DNA from: Mangrovibrevibacter kandeliae
GTDB lineage: Bacteria; Pseudomonadota; Alphaproteobacteria; Rhizobiales; Rhizobiaceae
Length of the DNA stretch: 64,000 bases
Assembly: GCF_024519155.1 (NCBI RefSeq)
Contig: NZ_JANIFJ010000004.1
Coordinates: forward strand, 1 to 64,000
Direction: 5' to 3'
Each line of letters begins with the position of its first letter. The first letter of the stretch is position 1. Under the pieces are notes generated by a model, which did not search any database, had not been told where the DNA came from, and worked only from the letters and a program-made list of their open reading frames with translations. Made by a program: the position numbers and the translations under genes. Shown here piece after piece: positions 62,895 to 64,000 of the stretch.

Positions 62895-64000
62895 CCCGGC
62901 GGCTCTCCACGAGGCGCAAGAGCGGGACCGCAAGCGCGCAGGAGCGGAAGGATGCGGACGCCGCAGCCACCACCGCTGCCCTGCCGTCCGATGCCGATCC
63001 CTTGGCTGCGGCGCCGCCGTCTTCGATGACGCCTGCCACGGCGCCCTGCATGGCGCCACCGGCAACGTCCGGACCATCGCACGACCTGCCGGTATTGTCG
63101 GCCCTGCCAGTTCTGCCTGCCCTGCCGCTGCTGGCGACAGCGCCCGTCGCGACAAAGGGTGACGCCGGCAATGTCGCGGCGCTGCTCCTGATCGAGCGCG
63201 CCCTGAGGCATGGCGGCGTGGATCCGGCGGAGCTCGAACGGCTCTGCCGCGGGCCCGGCGCGATCGTCGCGATCAGGGCGGATGTCGACGGGTTCGCGGA
63301 GACCGCGCGCAGGCTGGTCGAGAGCGGCGCCGTGCTGCCGGGCCGGGTCGAGACCGTCGAGCTGACCCGGATCAGGCTTTCCACCAGCCTGCACTTTCCA
63401 GGGAGCGAGCACCTCGACTGGTCTGTCCTGACGATGACGCTCGACCGGACGGGCCTGATCGTCCTCGACGCCAGGACGTCCGGCGGCAGGGAGGACGCTA
63501 TCGGGGGCCATCTCGCCTTCGCCGCCCGGTCGGGCCACCCGCTGATCGTCCTTTCCCAGCCCGAGATCCCGCCGCTCCTGCGCCTTGCCGCCCATCACTG
63601 CCTCGATGGCGGCAGGCTCGATGCGGCCATCGTGGCGCAGACGATCGCGGTGGTCACCGGCCATGCCCTCGAGGTGGTCGAAGACGCGCTCGCGCCGCTC
63701 GAGGGCGACGAGGTCGAGCTGGCGCTGCTTGGGCTCGCCGACCTGTCGCTCGCGGTGCGTGCCGGCCTGCCGCTCGACCAGGTCATGGCGCTGCTGACGC
63801 AGCTCGGCCAGCGGGCCACCGCGGCGGCACGCGCCAGGGCGGCGGAGGCCGAGAGCGGCGATGACGACGACGAGGACGACGAGGACGACGAGGGTGATGA
63901 GGACCTCGGGGCGGGCCAGTCGCGGGGACGCGGGGAGGGCGAGGCCCGCTCATCGAAGCCAACGGGCGCGAAGACGTCGAAGGGTGGGACGAGCCGCACG
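62891..64000 (+). CDS. Large protein, N-terminal part (runs off right edge), probable AAA-type ATPase
   Basis: 370 codons are open from the ATG (in the overlap ATGA) to the edge. Residues 1-85 are low-complexity. Residues 90-320 form an alpha/beta region with LLLIERALRHGGVDPAELER and LLGLADLSLAVRAGLPLDQV, which resembles the part preceding the AAA domain of ATPases on alphaproteobacterial islands. A poly-acidic stretch (GDDDDEDDEDDEGDEDL) and a basic tail follow, as in a linker. No Walker motif is inside the window, so the ATPase call is inference. Confidence 0.55.
   Translation, partial: MTRRLSTRRKSGTASAQERKDADAAATTAALPSDADPLAAAPPSSMTPATAPCMAPPATSGPSHDLPVLSALPVLPALPLLATAPVATKGDAGNVAALLLIERALRHGGVDPAELERLCRGPGAIVAIRADVDGFAETARRLVESGAVLPGRVETVELTRIRLSTSLHFPGSEHLDWSVLTMTLDRTGLIVLDARTSGGREDAIGGHLAFAARSGHPLIVLSQPEIPPLLRLAAHHCLDGGRLDAAIVAQTIAVVTGHALEVVEDALAPLEGDEVELALLGLADLSLAVRAGLPLDQVMALLTQLGQRATAAARARAAEAESGDDDDEDDEDDEGDEDLGAGQSRGRGEGEARSSKPTGAKTSKGGTSRT

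Noticed and set aside
1-64000. tRNA, rRNA, CRISPR arrays, insertion sequences and replication origins
   Set aside because: Looked for by eye on both strands; no cloverleaf with a GTTC-type loop, regularly spaced repeats, transposase or iteron cluster was found. Weakly conserved RNAs could have been missed.

Overview
The window is high-GC DNA (AT-rich only in a few promoter-like gaps). Its gene content and synteny (guaB - MAPEG - RsmB-type methyltransferase - guaA, paired OxyR/KatA, many peptide-type ABC transporters, a DUF3369 sensor) point to an alphaproteobacterium, most likely Hyphomicrobiales (Rhizobiales). I cannot name the genus. I found no rRNA, tRNA, CRISPR array or transposase.

0-3 kb: the 5' part of a very large acidic repeat protein is read leftward off the window edge. 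It contains seven copies of a Leu/Asp-rich module and a 617-bp perfect internal duplication. 3-15 kb: a mostly housekeeping block with an Excalibur-domain secreted protein, guaB, a MAPEG protein, divergent oxyR/katA, a Phd/VapC-type toxin-antitoxin pair, an RNA cytosine methyltransferase, tspO, a nucleosidase, a lipoprotein, a DUF892 ferritin-like stress protein and guaA. A decayed chemotaxis-type fragment follows guaA.

15-45 kb: four catabolic/transport blocks. (a) A leftward operon under a divergent LysR regulator encodes a complete peptide ABC importer, a beta-lactamase-fold serine hydrolase, a 61-codon ORF joined by ATGA overlaps at both ends, and a D-amino-acid-dehydrogenase-like flavoenzyme. 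It reads like uptake and oxidation of D-amino-acid-containing compounds. (b) A GntR regulator precedes a polar amino acid importer lacking an ATPase gene, a class V aminotransferase and a hydantoinase. (c) A second leftward peptide-ABC operon carries a NodB-type deacetylase, an SDR and a signal-less penicillin-acylase-family hydrolase, with a divergent IclR regulator. (d) A glutamine-synthetase-like ligase, an SDR and a cysteine hydrolase lie next to a divergent sugar epimerase/dehydrogenase.

45-53 kb: a signalling block in which a DppA-like binding protein is translationally coupled to a large TorS-like sensor kinase, followed by an OmpR-type regulator, a second soluble receiver/DUF3369/kinase protein, a small unknown protein and an MscS-type channel.

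53-64 kb: an accessory region (longer gene-poor gaps, genes of unknown function, a defence cassette). Its core is a tightly coupled three-gene ABC-three-component (ABC-3C) defence system with a predicted nuclease component, facing a convergent HEPN-plus-zinc-ribbon gene. Further right are DUF5983, a PD-(D/E)XK-like protein and the start of a large protein, probably an AAA-type ATPase, that runs off the right edge. These look like genes of an integrative element or genomic island.
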